The notes beneath the pieces are model-generated. The model made no database searches. It was not told the origin of the DNA and saw nothing but the letters and a program-made list of their open reading frames with translations. From positions 14,844 to 78,843 of the forward strand of contig NZ_CANNBM010000008.1 in NCBI RefSeq assembly GCF_947502895.1: 64,000 nucleotides of DNA, read 5' to 3'. Made by a program: the position numbers and the translations under genes. Below are positions 25,358 through 33,909 of this stretch, piece by piece. Source of the DNA: an uncultured Sulfitobacter sp. (lineage in GTDB: Bacteria > Pseudomonadota > Alphaproteobacteria > Rhodobacterales > Rhodobacteraceae). Within the stretch, counting starts at the first letter, position 1, and each line of letters opens with the position of its first letter.

Positions 25358-26434
25358 TCACACAATGACACTTTCGATAGGGCGCCGCAGCGACATCGGC
25401 AGCGCGGGTGCCCTGCCAAACCGGACGATCAAATCAGGCCGTGCGTCTGGCATGTTCATCCAGCGCGCAAATTCCCCACGCAATCGCGGTACTTCAATCG
25501 GCTGGTTGATGTGCGCAGTTCGGATTCCAAGGACCGTTGCCTGCAATGCGAAGCGCTGAAAGCTCTGTCCGACCTTGATCCAATGAGCGGGATCTTCTTG
25601 ATCGCCAATGAATATCGCAATCCCTGCAGAAGACCTGATGTGGCTGCTGTATTTGTCGTTCTCGGTGTCATTCTTGAAGAATTGACCAAATAGACGCTCT
25701 GCGATCCATCCGGGGGCCACTGGATTGCCCGAGCATGCAGCGAAAAGGCCATCACCACTGCGCAAGGCCTCATCTGGCGTAAACCTGATCCAATCGCGCA
25801 GTTCAGCTACAAACGCCGGATCATCCATTTGCGCGCTGTTGCCTTCGACAACAAACTCCAGAATATCTTCACGCGCTTTGGGTTCGGTGAGAAGCAACAC
25901 TGATACGCCGCCCTGCTCTGTAGCGGCCTTGAGCAAGGCAATGTCGGAGGCTGAAACTGGTTGGCCATCGTATTGCGAGCGTGTTGATTGACGCAACGGG
26001 ATCGCTTGATAAAGGTCAGTCTCCAACGGCGCGGCACTCTCCAACATCACTTCGATATCTGTGCTTTTCGTGGCCGTTGTCGCATTCCAACCACGCGCTT
26101 GCGCGGCAATATTCAGGTTCTCCGCCGCGCAGCCAAGACTGATGAACAAATGATGGTTGTCAGGATCAACAACTTCGGTACGTCGGGAAAAATCAGGCTG
26201 GATGGTCACTGTGTTATCGTTCAAGCGAAACTTCCACGGTTGGGTGTTGTGCCCATTGGCCGCCAGTGTCGCCATGCGCAACAAATCATGGCGCTCTGGG
26301 TCTGCTGACAACAGTCTCCGCTGACGGGCAACTTCTTCATTGTAACCGTCAAGCTTTGGCCATGTCGCATATCCAGCTGCGCCAATGGCCGCGACAGACA
26401 GGCCCGAGGTGATCACTGTCCGACGTGAGACCAT
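25358..26434 (-). CDS. Acg-family nitroreductase-like FMN protein with a twin-arginine leader
   Basis: This 358-residue protein starts MVSRRTVITSGLSVAAIGAAG. The twin Arg and the hydrophobic stretch suggest Tat export or a membrane anchor. The body has the Acg pattern: LRMATLAANGHNTQPWKFRL (FMN phosphate contact region), IPLRQSTRSQYDGQPV and a C-terminal QATVLGIRTAHINQPIE. Mycobacterial Acg, a dormancy-regulon protein, binds FMN but lacks nitroreductase activity. It is divergent from a cytochrome c gene across an FNR-type box. Confidence 0.82.
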   Translation of the reverse strand: MVSRRTVITSGLSVAAIGAAGYATWPKLDGYNEEVARQRRLLSADPERHDLLRMATLAANGHNTQPWKFRLNDNTVTIQPDFSRRTEVVDPDNHHLFISLGCAAENLNIAAQARGWNATTATKSTDIEVMLESAAPLETDLYQAIPLRQSTRSQYDGQPVSASDIALLKAATEQGGVSVLLLTEPKAREDILEFVVEGNSAQMDDPAFVAELRDWIRFTPDEALRSGDGLFAACSGNPVAPGWIAERLFGQFFKNDTENDKYSSHIRSSAGIAIFIGDQEDPAHWIKVGQSFQRFALQATVLGIRTAHINQPIEVPRLRGEFARWMNMPDARPDLIVRFGRAPALPMSLRRPIESVIV

Positions 26435-26541
26435 TTTGTTTTCCTTCCTGAAGAACCAAATTATGGCTTCTGATTAGGATGTCTTTCCAAGCACGGTTTG
26501 AGTTTTATCAATGCGACCCACATGCGAAGCCAATCGACCGA

Positions 26542-26555
26542 TTGAGCTAGATCAA
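26542..26555. promoter_or_regulatory. FNR-type box between the Acg-like and cytochrome c genes
   Basis: TTGAGCTAGATCAA (9 of 10 bases). Centred 60 bases before the cytochrome c start and 114 bases before the Acg-like start. Confidence 0.75.
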
Positions 26556-26608
26556 CGCGCCCTGCCCGACCGGGGCATATATACGCTTTGCCAAACGGAG
26601 ATCCCCCG

Positions 26609-27004
26609 ATGAAAAAATCCTTCGCAATTCTACTCGCTATGCTCGCAGGCCAAAACGCGGCAATCGCTCAGGACATAGAGGCCGGTGCCTCGCTATATGA
26701 AATGCATTGCTCTGTTTGTCATGGTCTTGAAGCGCGCGGAAACGGCCCGCTGGCCCCTGCCCTGCTTTTGCAGCCGCCATCTCTGCGGGATTTAGTCAAA
26801 CGGCACGACGGGTTCCCTATGGAACGGGTTGTTACGCGAATAGACGGACGTGACCCGCTCGTCAGCCACGGCTCGCCCATGCCCATCTATGGTCCGTTCT
26901 TTGAGGGCGACGACACAGCCCTCAAAATGGACAGCGGTCAGCCGATTTTGACCAGCCGCCCGATTGCCGATCTGATTGCTTATCTAAAGGACATTCAAGA
27001 ATAG
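26609..27004 (+). CDS. periplasmic monohaem cytochrome c
   Basis: This 131-residue protein has a signal peptide (MKKSFAILLAMLAGQNAAIAQ), then LYEMHCSVCHGLEARGNGPL with the CSVCH haem site. Likely axial Met residues lie in HGSPMPIYGPFF. A final helix reads IADLIAYLKDIQE. It resembles the cytochrome at 21.6 kb in length and order of motifs. The ATG at 26609 follows ACGGAGAT and places the signal peptide at the N terminus. The FNR-type box upstream fits an electron carrier used at low oxygen. Confidence 0.87.
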   Translation: MKKSFAILLAMLAGQNAAIAQDIEAGASLYEMHCSVCHGLEARGNGPLAPALLLQPPSLRDLVKRHDGFPMERVVTRIDGRDPLVSHGSPMPIYGPFFEGDDTALKMDSGQPILTSRPIADLIAYLKDIQE

Positions 27005-27024
27005 TGCTCAATCTCGCCACAAGC

Positions 27025-27636
27025 CTAGACGTGCCGAACAGCCCAGTCTGACATCTGCGGCAAGAGTGTATCCATGACCGTCTGAAAAGCCGTCACAATA
27101 TCGCGTGTCTGGTCCGTGGCAATCGCCTCGGTCTTTGCAAATCGCCTTGAAGCAGCAACCGTTTGGTCGCGATCATTGACCATCGTCAGGTCAATTTCGA
27201 CACGGACTTCAAACATGCCCCCCGTCAGTGCTACCACTTCGAACGCATCCAATCGGACCAATAGCGCCTTGTCCGGGACTGGCCCCGCATCTGTGCGCCC
27301 CACGTAAGCTACGCGGCCTGTCTCGGATATGCTTCGGATCAACAGGGCTTGCAGCATTGCGGGCAATTCATCGCTCCAGCGGGCATCAGGCAGAAACGTG
27401 ATTGCGGCTGGGTCAGGTTTGACCATGATCCGGTCGGTTGCCAGCGCTGCAGAGGCCTGTGGCTTTGCCACCAAAAGCGTGCGGGATTTGCGCGCGCCTC
27501 TCGTTGATCCCGGTACTGGGCGCAAATCATAGGTATCTAGGGGTTCTGACGCAGCACTCAGCGATGAGAGCGTGCCGCAACCGCTCAGGCTGCACATTGT
27601 GCCGAACAATAGCGTCCTACGGGTGAGGTCTAACAT
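27025..27636 (-). CDS. ABC-type transport auxiliary lipoprotein (PqiC/YmbA-like)
   Basis: This 203-residue lipoprotein has the signal LTRRTLLFGTMCSLSGCG with a lipobox (LSGC). The body follows the ABC_trans_aux pattern: LDTYDLRP, then DRIMVKPDPAAITFLPDARWSDELPAMLQALL and VRLDAFEV. Such lipoproteins serve Mla/Pqi-type lipid transporters at the outer membrane. It is the last gene of the mla-like operon, 4 bases after the MCE gene. The start at 27636 follows CAGGAGA. Confidence 0.85.
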   Translation of the reverse strand: MLDLTRRTLLFGTMCSLSGCGTLSSLSAASEPLDTYDLRPVPGSTRGARKSRTLLVAKPQASAALATDRIMVKPDPAAITFLPDARWSDELPAMLQALLIRSISETGRVAYVGRTDAGPVPDKALLVRLDAFEVVALTGGMFEVRVEIDLTMVNDRDQTVAASRRFAKTEAIATDQTRDIVTAFQTVMDTLLPQMSDWAVRHV

Positions 27637-27640
27637 CTGT

Positions 27641-29356
27641 CTATCTCCTGTATTCGGGCACGCGGCCATCAAGCAGAAAGCGCGCGGGGTCCTGTTCGAT
27701 TCGGCGCACGAGACTGCCCAGCGTACTCACCAGCGTGCGCGCCTCAGATGCAAGGCGGGTGAGTTCGGGCAGGCCCTTGTTGGCAAAGTCACCGATGCCA
27801 GGTGTGCTGTCTGCAACAGCGGTCTGGATTTGACGCGCCACCGTATCGCTTCGGGCGATTAAGGCACGCAGCTCTGATGTGATCGACGGCATGTCTTTGG
27901 CGACGTCCGAGATGGCCTGACTGATCTCATCTGACGCCCTACGAATGTCGGTCATCATGGGGGCGAGATCGGTATCCAAGACTCTGCTTGCCGCATCAAA
28001 GGTTGTCTGGGCCGAGCCTAACGTGCTTTCGGTGACATCAAGGGTTTGTTCCAGTGCCGCGAGGCTGCCTTGCGCGCTGATGAACAACGCTTTGGCTGAA
28101 GCGATGGCCTCCTGCGCTTCAACCGCCATTGGATCGAAACGATCGGTAAGCCCGGTCAGATTCGAAGCGACGTCGTCAACAGCTTCGCCAGCCTTGGTAA
28201 TCCCCGTGCGGATGTCCGTCATGATTGCGGGAACCTGATCCAGCACCACTGAATCAATTGTTGCAATAGCGTCCTGTGTGTCGGCGATTACCGCGCGGGC
28301 TTCAGACACAAGCAGGGTTCCATCGCCATCGACCAGTACATCAAAACTATCGGAGGCATCCGTCACAGCCAGAAACGCCGTGCTGGCCTCTTGCAACGTT
28401 TTCTCCAATTCTGCCAGTCGGGCATTGAGCAATCCAGCCGTGTTGGTGAAACCATCGAGCGTGGCCCCAGAGCGCGCATGCAGATCGGTAATTGCGGCAT
28501 TCGTTTGTGTTGCAATATCGGATATCTGCGCAAGAATATCCGGCACCTGCGCACTCAGTATCTGCCGCGCCTGATCGAAGGTGCCTTCGACGCTGTCTAT
28601 TGCCGTCACCGATCCGGCAAGGGCCGCATCCGCGGTCTCGAATGCTCCGGTTGCAGCATCAAGCGTTTCGTTGGCCTGCTCAAGCGTGGTGGTGACAGAG
28701 GCCCCGATCGTATCAAGGCGGTCTGTGAAATCAGTGATCTGGACCGTCGCTTCGCGCACTGTTCCAGTGATCTGTGAAAAGTCATTCAACGCCTGATCTA
28801 GATTACTGGAGGACGCATCCAGATTGCGCAGGATGTTGGTGACATAGGCCTGATTTTCGGGTCCGGTCAACGCCTGAAACTGTTCCAACAGGCGCGTTGC
28901 CTCATTTAGAAGATCGGGTGCATCTTGAACAAGTGTTTGTACGGTCGAGCGTTTAGACGGGATTATCAGCCAACCGTCTGCATCCGCGACCAGCGGCGGG
29001 GCGGCTAGCGTCCCCCCCGAGAGTGAAATGTAGGCGACACCTGTCACGCCTTGCGATTGCAACTGCGCGATTGTGTCGGAACGGACAGGCGTATCCCCTT
29101 CGATCTCGATTGTGGTGAACACTTTGGAGGGGTCTTGCGCCGCGATTTGCAAGCCGATGACGCGACCCACGGAAATGCCGTTAAAAAGCACGTCACCGGA
29201 AGGATCTAGGCCCGAGACATCTTCGAACAGGATGCCGTAACTTTGATACTGTTTGTTCACCTGCACGCTGGCGAGCCAAATGAAAAAGCCTAGAGTGCCA
29301 AGGATCGCGGCCAGCGTGAAGATACCGATCAGGATGTAATTCGCGCGGGTCTCCAT
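27641..29356 (-). CDS. MlaD/MCE-domain protein with a long C-terminal coiled region
   Basis: This 571-residue protein has one N-terminal helix (about 6-30: YILIGIFTLAAILGTLGFFIWLA). The MCE domain follows (about 38-120: GILFEDVSGLDPSGDVLFNGISVGRVIGL, then VTGVAYISLSGG). A very long Ala/Thr/Asp-rich helical tail with repeated 'D-x(3)-(A/S)..L' heptads continues to the end. MCE proteins form hexameric periplasmic rings that carry lipids between membranes. E. coli MlaD is only about 180 residues, so the tail may build a tube or needle as in other long MCE proteins. The start overlaps the ATPase stop (TAATG). Confidence 0.9.
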   Translation of the reverse strand: METRANYILIGIFTLAAILGTLGFFIWLASVQVNKQYQSYGILFEDVSGLDPSGDVLFNGISVGRVIGLQIAAQDPSKVFTTIEIEGDTPVRSDTIAQLQSQGVTGVAYISLSGGTLAAPPLVADADGWLIIPSKRSTVQTLVQDAPDLLNEATRLLEQFQALTGPENQAYVTNILRNLDASSSNLDQALNDFSQITGTVREATVQITDFTDRLDTIGASVTTTLEQANETLDAATGAFETADAALAGSVTAIDSVEGTFDQARQILSAQVPDILAQISDIATQTNAAITDLHARSGATLDGFTNTAGLLNARLAELEKTLQEASTAFLAVTDASDSFDVLVDGDGTLLVSEARAVIADTQDAIATIDSVVLDQVPAIMTDIRTGITKAGEAVDDVASNLTGLTDRFDPMAVEAQEAIASAKALFISAQGSLAALEQTLDVTESTLGSAQTTFDAASRVLDTDLAPMMTDIRRASDEISQAISDVAKDMPSITSELRALIARSDTVARQIQTAVADSTPGIGDFANKGLPELTRLASEARTLVSTLGSLVRRIEQDPARFLLDGRVPEYRR

Positions 29357-30147
29357 TACTGCGCCCCTCCCGCGTTCGCCGATGACTGCGCCGCACGGGC
29401 ACGCGGTCCGTGAAAATATTCGTGAACCCAAGGGTGATCGACCGCCAACATCTCCTCCATCGCTCCAACGGCCAGAACCTTTCGGTCCGCCAGAACGGCA
29501 ACCCGGTCACAGATGGCATGCAGGCTGTCCAGATCATGCGTCACAAGGAAAACTGTTAAACCTAGCGCCGCCTGCAGCTGCTTGATCAATGTGTCAAATG
29601 CGGCCGCCCCGATGGGATCAAGACCCGCCGTTGGTTCATCAAGAAAAACAATCTCAGGGTCCATTGCTATCGCCCGAGCAAATCCCGCCCGCTTGCGCAT
29701 GCCGCCAGACAACTCGGAAGGATACTTCGCCATCGCGTTTTCAGGCAATCCTACCATGCGTACTTTTATTCCAGCCAAGGTTTCGCGCAGGGTATCTTCA
29801 AGGTCTAGCTGTTCACGCATCGGTGCTTCAACGTTTTGGCGCACGGTAAGCGACGAAAACAGAGCGCCATCCTGAAACATGACGCCCCACCTGCGGCGCA
29901 AAGCGCGATTTTCTGCATCTGATGTATTGCGCACGCTTTGACCAAATACCTCAATCTGCCCCGCGTCCGGTTCAAGCAAACCGACAATCGCACGCAGCAG
30001 GACCGATTTGCCGGTGCCTGATCCACCAACCACGCCAATGATCTCGCCCCGCTGCACATCCAGATCAAGGCCGTCATGCACGGTATGCGTTCCAAAGCGG
30101 GTCACAAGACCGCGCACCCTGATAATAGGATCGTCCTTGACTTGCAT
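29356..30147 (-). CDS. MlaF-like ABC transporter ATPase
   Basis: This 263-residue protein has Walker A GGSGTGKSVLLRAIVGLL (about residue 42), the Q-loop VMFQDGALFSSLTV, signature LSGGMRKRAGFARAIA, Walker B EIVFLDEPTAGLD and the switch His in LVTHDLDS. This is the MlaF (Ttg2A) type. It energises the MCE lipid transporter together with the MlaE-like permease. The start at 30147 overlaps the stop of that permease. The longer frame upstream is not conserved-looking. Confidence 0.92.
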   Translation of the reverse strand: MQVKDDPIIRVRGLVTRFGTHTVHDGLDLDVQRGEIIGVVGGSGTGKSVLLRAIVGLLEPDAGQIEVFGQSVRNTSDAENRALRRRWGVMFQDGALFSSLTVRQNVEAPMREQLDLEDTLRETLAGIKVRMVGLPENAMAKYPSELSGGMRKRAGFARAIAMDPEIVFLDEPTAGLDPIGAAAFDTLIKQLQAALGLTVFLVTHDLDSLHAICDRVAVLADRKVLAVGAMEEMLAVDHPWVHEYFHGPRARAAQSSANAGGAQ

Positions 30148-31268
30148 CACACCCCTACCACTGCAAAAAAGATCGAGAACATTGCGTCGACTACGATCAC
30201 CATGAAGATAGAGAGCACGACGGAAGCAGACGTTAGACGGCCCAGAGATTCCGCGTTCCCACCGACTTTTAGACCCTGATAGCACCCGATGATGCCAATG
30301 ATCAGGGCAAAGAACGGTGCTTTGATCATGCCCACGCTGAAATGCCAGACATCCGTGTTGCTGACCAACCGTGTCTGAAAAACTGCAGGAGACACGCCGA
30401 GTTCAATCCACGACATCAGTGCGCCGCCAATCAATCCGGAAATATCCGCTATGAAACCAAGAGCGGGCAACATCAGCATAAGGGCCAGCACACGTGGCAC
30501 GACAAGAATTGTCACCGGATCAAGCCCAAGCGTGCGCATCGCATCAATCTCTTCGCGCATTTTCATCGAACCGATTGCCGCGGTAAAAGCGGAACCAGAT
30601 CGCCCCGCTACGATGATGGCCGTCAATAAGATGCCCAGTTCGCGCAGGATCGAAATCGCGATAAGATCGACCACGAACACCTCTGCACCAAACTGGCGCA
30701 GCTGGGCGGACCCCTGAAACGCCAGCACGACACCGATCAGAAACGCCATAAGCGCCACGATGGGCACAGCGCTGACGCCAATCTCCTGACAGTGATGCAC
30801 AACGGAGGTCATGCGCAGGCGGCTTGGATGCCGCAAAATGCCACCTAGAGTAATGATTACCTGCCCGAGAAATGAAATCAGCTCCACCGTCATATGCCAA
30901 CCGCGTGTGACTTTTTGACCGAAAGCCTCCAACCTATCCGCAAGCGTTAGAACTTTGTGCGTCGGTCTGTCATCGGGAGGCATATTGCGCGCGACGGTTT
31001 CCATAAGCTGCGTTTGCGCTTGCGTCGCTCCGGTGATTTCAAGCAGTGCCCCATTTCGCGCGGCGCGCATTTGATAGTCTACCAGAAACCACGCGCCAGC
31101 AGTGTCCATTTGGGACAGATATCCAACATCAATCCGTTCAACACCTTCTGCGAATTTCTCATACAGCTGATCAACTGTGTCGATTAGCAACTGGCCGCTA
31201 AGCACAAGCGCACCGTCAGCAACCGAAGCGCTAACGTGTTTTGTGGGCAGGACGGAGGCTGTAGTCAT
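30147..31268 (-). CDS. MlaE-like ABC permease with an N-terminal STAS domain
   Basis: This 373-residue protein begins with a STAS-like domain (about 10-100: ASVADGALVLSGQLLIDTVDQL, YLSQMDTAGAWFLVDY), a role that MlaB plays as a separate protein in E. coli. The MlaE membrane part follows (about 125-370) with SAVPIVALMAFLIGVVLAFQ, GSAFTAAIGSMKMREEIDAMRTLGLDP and LVVPRVLALMLMLPAL. This fused form is common in proteobacteria. It is the first gene of an operon with mlaF-, mlaD- and pqiC-like genes. A perfect FNR-type box lies about 85 bases upstream. Confidence 0.92.
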   Translation of the reverse strand: MTTASVLPTKHVSASVADGALVLSGQLLIDTVDQLYEKFAEGVERIDVGYLSQMDTAGAWFLVDYQMRAARNGALLEITGATQAQTQLMETVARNMPPDDRPTHKVLTLADRLEAFGQKVTRGWHMTVELISFLGQVIITLGGILRHPSRLRMTSVVHHCQEIGVSAVPIVALMAFLIGVVLAFQGSAQLRQFGAEVFVVDLIAISILRELGILLTAIIVAGRSGSAFTAAIGSMKMREEIDAMRTLGLDPVTILVVPRVLALMLMLPALGFIADISGLIGGALMSWIELGVSPAVFQTRLVSNTDVWHFSVGMIKAPFFALIIGIIGCYQGLKVGGNAESLGRLTSASVVLSIFMVIVVDAMFSIFFAVVGV

Positions 31269-31346
31269 ATATCGCTCCGCTCATTGTAGATATTGGAAGG
31301 TATGCGCATAATTACGGTAGCCTTACGTGGCAGTTTGACCCTGCCC

Positions 31347-31360
31347 TTGATGCATATCAA
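31347..31360. promoter_or_regulatory. perfect FNR-type box between the mla-like operon and a broken cytochrome c gene
   Basis: TTGATGCATATCAA (10 of 10 consensus bases), centred 85 bases before the MlaE-like start and 67 bases before the start of the cytochrome remnant. Confidence 0.85.
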
Positions 31361-31420
31361 TCGCCCCGCCCAGCGGTCATGCGAAACGAAACAAAGAATA
31401 CAATTCGCAGAGCCGCGCCC

Positions 31421-31700
31421 ATGCACATCAAGACCCTTATGATTGCCAGCTTTGAGGCAATTGCCCTGATCGCATGTTCGCTGGTTTGGACAGAAACCCA
31501 AGATCCAGCAAAACGGGGAAAAACAACCTAAGCCAAAGGATGCTCCCAGTGCCACGGAAAAGGGGGTGATGGTGGGGCCGATGCCAGACTTTGCACGTGT
31601 AGGGTTGAGCCATGTGTACCCGAAAGGTGGAGCTAACAGTGAAGTGCTTGAAGCGGACTTTGAAGCCTTGCTGGATTACCTTGAAGCGATGCAGCGATGA
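31421..31700 (+). pseudogene. broken cytochrome c gene
   Basis: It opens MHIKTLMIASFEAIALIACS (a signal peptide), then DPAKRGKTT and a stop. The same frame resumes KGCSQCHGKGGDGG with an intact CSQCH haem motif. Another frame then gives MPDFARVGLSHVYPKGG and ADFEALLDYLEAMQR, stop. The 280 bases are not a multiple of three. At least one stop and one frameshift make it non-functional. It sits at the same distance from an FNR-type box as the intact cytochrome at 26.6 kb. Confidence 0.8.
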
Positions 31701-31733
31701 AATTTCTTTGCTACGGAATCCGGAAGGTACTGC

Positions 31734-32879
31734 ATGATTGACCCCTATGCGCTTCTCACCTTGGGTATTCTGTTCTGCGTTGGTTTGGCTGCCGATCAAC
31801 TGGGCCGCCGCACTCATATCCCGCGCGTGACGCTGTTGCTGCTTTGTGGACTGGTGGCGGGCAACTTGGGGTTGGTGCCAGAACGGATGACCGAATTGAC
31901 GGACACCGTCACGATCACAGCCTTGACGCTGGTGGCGATTTTGCTGGGCGGTTCGCTCAAGCTGGAAACACTCAAAGCACGTGGGGTTGAAATTCTCGTG
32001 ATTTCGCTGGCAGTTGTGCTGACTACCCTGATCGTTGTTACCGTCGGTCTGGTTTTGATGGGAATGGATGCAGCACTCGCGCTGGTGCTTGCCAGCATTG
32101 CCACAGCAACCGCTCCTGCCGCGACACTCGACGTTATCAAGCAGAGCGGTATCACCAACAGGTTCACAGAAATCGTCAAAGGCATCGTGGCGATTGATGA
32201 CGCATGGGGATTGCTGGTCTTTAGCTTATGCCTCGCGATTGCATCTCAGTTCGTGGGTCAAGCCGATGATGTTGGCGTGCCAGTTCTACTCGAGATCGGC
32301 GGTGCGATTGTCTTGGGTCTTGTCATCGGGCTGCCTGCGGCCTTTCTGACTGGAAGGATTGAACAGGGTGAACCGTTGCAGGTCGAAGCTCTTGCAATCG
32401 GGTTTTTGACAGCAGGACTTGCGGTTTGGCTTGGCGTGTCATTCCTGATGGCTGGCATGGTGGTTGGTGCGCTCATTGTTAATCTTGCACGGCACCACAC
32501 CCGCGCCTTTCATGAGATCGAGCATGTTCAGTGGCCCTTTATGATCGTCTTTTTCATACTCGCGGGAGCGGCACTTGAACTGGAAACGCTCAACCAGTTG
32601 GGCTTGATGGGTGTGGCGTTCATCGCTTTGCGTGCCATCTCGCGGCTGCTGGGTGGTTGGCTTGGCGCGGCAATTTCGGCAGTGCCGCACCAAGAGCGCC
32701 ACCTATATGGCGCAGCGCTGATGCCTCAGGCAGGTGTTGCCATTGGCATGGCGTTACTGGCGGGACAGGCGCTTCCATTGTGGGAAGATCAAATCATCGG
32801 CCTCACCATTGGTGCGACTGTATTTTTCGAGTTGGCCGGCCCCTTTGCGACCCTCTGGGCAGTGCGGCGCAGTCTCTAG
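31734..32879 (+). CDS. monovalent cation:proton antiporter (CPA family)
   Basis: This 381-residue membrane protein has about eleven to twelve helices. Family marks are ADQLGRRTHIPRVTLLLLCGLVAG near the N terminus, SIATATAPAATLDVIKQSG and VAIDDAWGLLVFSL, the latter with the paired Asp expected in the ion site. It ends soon after TM12 with no TrkA-type cytoplasmic domain. It exchanges Na+ or K+ for protons and so helps keep internal pH. No FNR-type box is directly in front; it may share the promoter of the broken cytochrome gene upstream. Confidence 0.85.
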   Translation: MIDPYALLTLGILFCVGLAADQLGRRTHIPRVTLLLLCGLVAGNLGLVPERMTELTDTVTITALTLVAILLGGSLKLETLKARGVEILVISLAVVLTTLIVVTVGLVLMGMDAALALVLASIATATAPAATLDVIKQSGITNRFTEIVKGIVAIDDAWGLLVFSLCLAIASQFVGQADDVGVPVLLEIGGAIVLGLVIGLPAAFLTGRIEQGEPLQVEALAIGFLTAGLAVWLGVSFLMAGMVVGALIVNLARHHTRAFHEIEHVQWPFMIVFFILAGAALELETLNQLGLMGVAFIALRAISRLLGGWLGAAISAVPHQERHLYGAALMPQAGVAIGMALLAGQALPLWEDQIIGLTIGATVFFELAGPFATLWAVRRSL

Positions 32880-33199
32880 GCGTGTTGCGCGCAACGCTTG
32901 CAAAGCGGCGCATAAAGGACTGCTTCCAACCGAGCCTCCGAGATGGGCTCTTCGCATTTCTGGCAAATCCCGTAGGAGCCATCTTTGATGCGCTGTAGTG
33001 CCAGCTTGAGCAGTGCAACTTCCTTCTGGGCAGCGGCCCCAAGGCTTTCCAGCACTTCGTCATCTTCGATATCGATGGCCTGCTCGTTGAGGTCCGCTGA
33101 TTTGGGTTCGCCCAACTCATGATCGACCTCGTGGATGCGCACATCCAATTCTGCAAGGCGGTCGGTGATTTGTTTTTGAAAGTGGTTCAGGTCCGGCAT
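32876..33199 (-). CDS. DksA/TraR-family zinc-finger protein
   Basis: This 107-residue protein has a helical N-terminal hairpin (FQKQITDRLAELDVRIHEVDHEL), an acidic tip (IDIEDDEVLE), then the zinc finger GICQKCEEPISEARL and PLCKRCAQ with C-x2-C-x17-C-x2-C spacing. DksA/TraR proteins enter the RNA polymerase secondary channel and change promoter choice during starvation. This short version is closer to TraR/YbiI-like members than to DksA itself. Two FNR-type boxes lie upstream. It overlaps the antiporter gene by 4 bases at the 3' ends. Confidence 0.87.
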   Translation of the reverse strand: MPDLNHFQKQITDRLAELDVRIHEVDHELGEPKSADLNEQAIDIEDDEVLESLGAAAQKEVALLKLALQRIKDGSYGICQKCEEPISEARLEAVLYAPLCKRCAQHA

Positions 33200-33217
33200 T
33201 TTGTATCCTTAATCAGT

Positions 33218-33231
33218 TGATTGGGATCAAG
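33218..33231 (-). promoter_or_regulatory. perfect FNR-type box, proximal to the DksA-like gene
   Basis: TTGATTGGGATCAA (10 of 10). Its centre is only 25 bases before the start codon, too near for a normal activating position. Confidence 0.8.
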
Positions 33232-33255
33232 ATACTCAACAGGCTCAGTCACATA

Positions 33256-33269
33256 TTGATACGGATCAA
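33256..33269 (-). promoter_or_regulatory. perfect FNR-type box, distal to the DksA-like gene
   Basis: TTGATACGGATCAA (10 of 10). Centre 63 bases before the DksA-like start and 38 bases from the proximal box. It overlaps the stop codon of the channel gene. Confidence 0.8.
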
Positions 33270-33691
33270 CGACGCCGCGCGCGCGTCGGAAAATTGAATG
33301 CCTCAACGAGAAACGCTGTGAACAGCCCAAACGTCAGCAAGCCGTGGGTTGCTGTCATCCCCGCCAAGAGACGCCAGCCCGGTTCAAGCACGAGATCGCC
33401 GTAGCCCACTGTTGTAAACGACGCGATGGCAAAATAGAGCGCCGGCTCAAGCGCGTCGAAAAGATCAAGCGCAAGATACAGCATCGCCCAGCCCCAAACC
33501 GAGCTGGTCAGCACCAAGAGGATCCAAAGAGCTGCAACCGTCAAATCATAGAATAGCGGCAGGCGGGCGTAGCCGAATGCCTTTGTGTCATCAAGCCATC
33601 GCAGCATACGCGCCGCAATGCTGAACAGGGCGATCGAGATACCCAATGACCCGATCATCATGGCCGAACCGACAAGTAGAGCAAAAAACAT
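33266..33691 (-). CDS. two-helix potassium channel-like protein (Ion_trans_2)
   Basis: This 141-residue protein has four hydrophobic segments. The last two flank the pore loop IASFTTVGYGDLVLEPGWRL, which holds the potassium selectivity filter TVGYGD. There is no RCK/TrkA-N regulatory domain, so it is a bare pore. The stop codon lies inside an FNR-type box of the next gene. The gene is part of a minus-strand run with the YeeE remnant, DUF2892 and a Crp/Fnr regulator. Potassium efflux or uptake under energy limitation is a reasonable guess. Confidence 0.85.
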   Translation of the reverse strand: MFFALLVGSAMMIGSLGISIALFSIAARMLRWLDDTKAFGYARLPLFYDLTVAALWILLVLTSSVWGWAMLYLALDLFDALEPALYFAIASFTTVGYGDLVLEPGWRLLAGMTATHGLLTFGLFTAFLVEAFNFPTRARRR

Positions 33692-33699
33692 GAACGCCT

Positions 33700-33906
33700 C
33701 TATTCAGTTGGCTGCGCACGTGGTTTTGGCCAATCCGTCATGACCCGTGTGGCAAGCATCGCGACACGCGAAGTCCAGTCATAGCGGCTGGCGGGCCACA
33801 TTGCGCATGCCAGAATGCGCCCCCGCAAGAGCATCAGGCAAACAGCAGCTAGACCAATCAAGATGCCCCCAATGACGTAGGCAAATGGTGTGAAAGAGGT
33901 AGCCAA
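33700..33906 (-). CDS. truncated YeeE/YedE-like membrane protein, probably non-functional
   Basis: This 68-residue frame begins TPFAYVIGGILIGLAAVCLMLLRGRI, the first helix and 'LxGRI' turn of YeeE/YedE (thiosulfate or sulfur-compound transport) proteins. It then jumps to RYDWTSRVAMLATRVM, which resembles a later part of the same family, and ends. The family is normally over 130 residues in half-size and about 350 in full-size forms. I read this as an internally deleted remnant that still has an open frame. Confidence 0.5.
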   Translation of the reverse strand: MATSFTPFAYVIGGILIGLAAVCLMLLRGRILACAMWPASRYDWTSRVAMLATRVMTDWPKPRAQPTE

Positions 33907-33909
33907 GGC

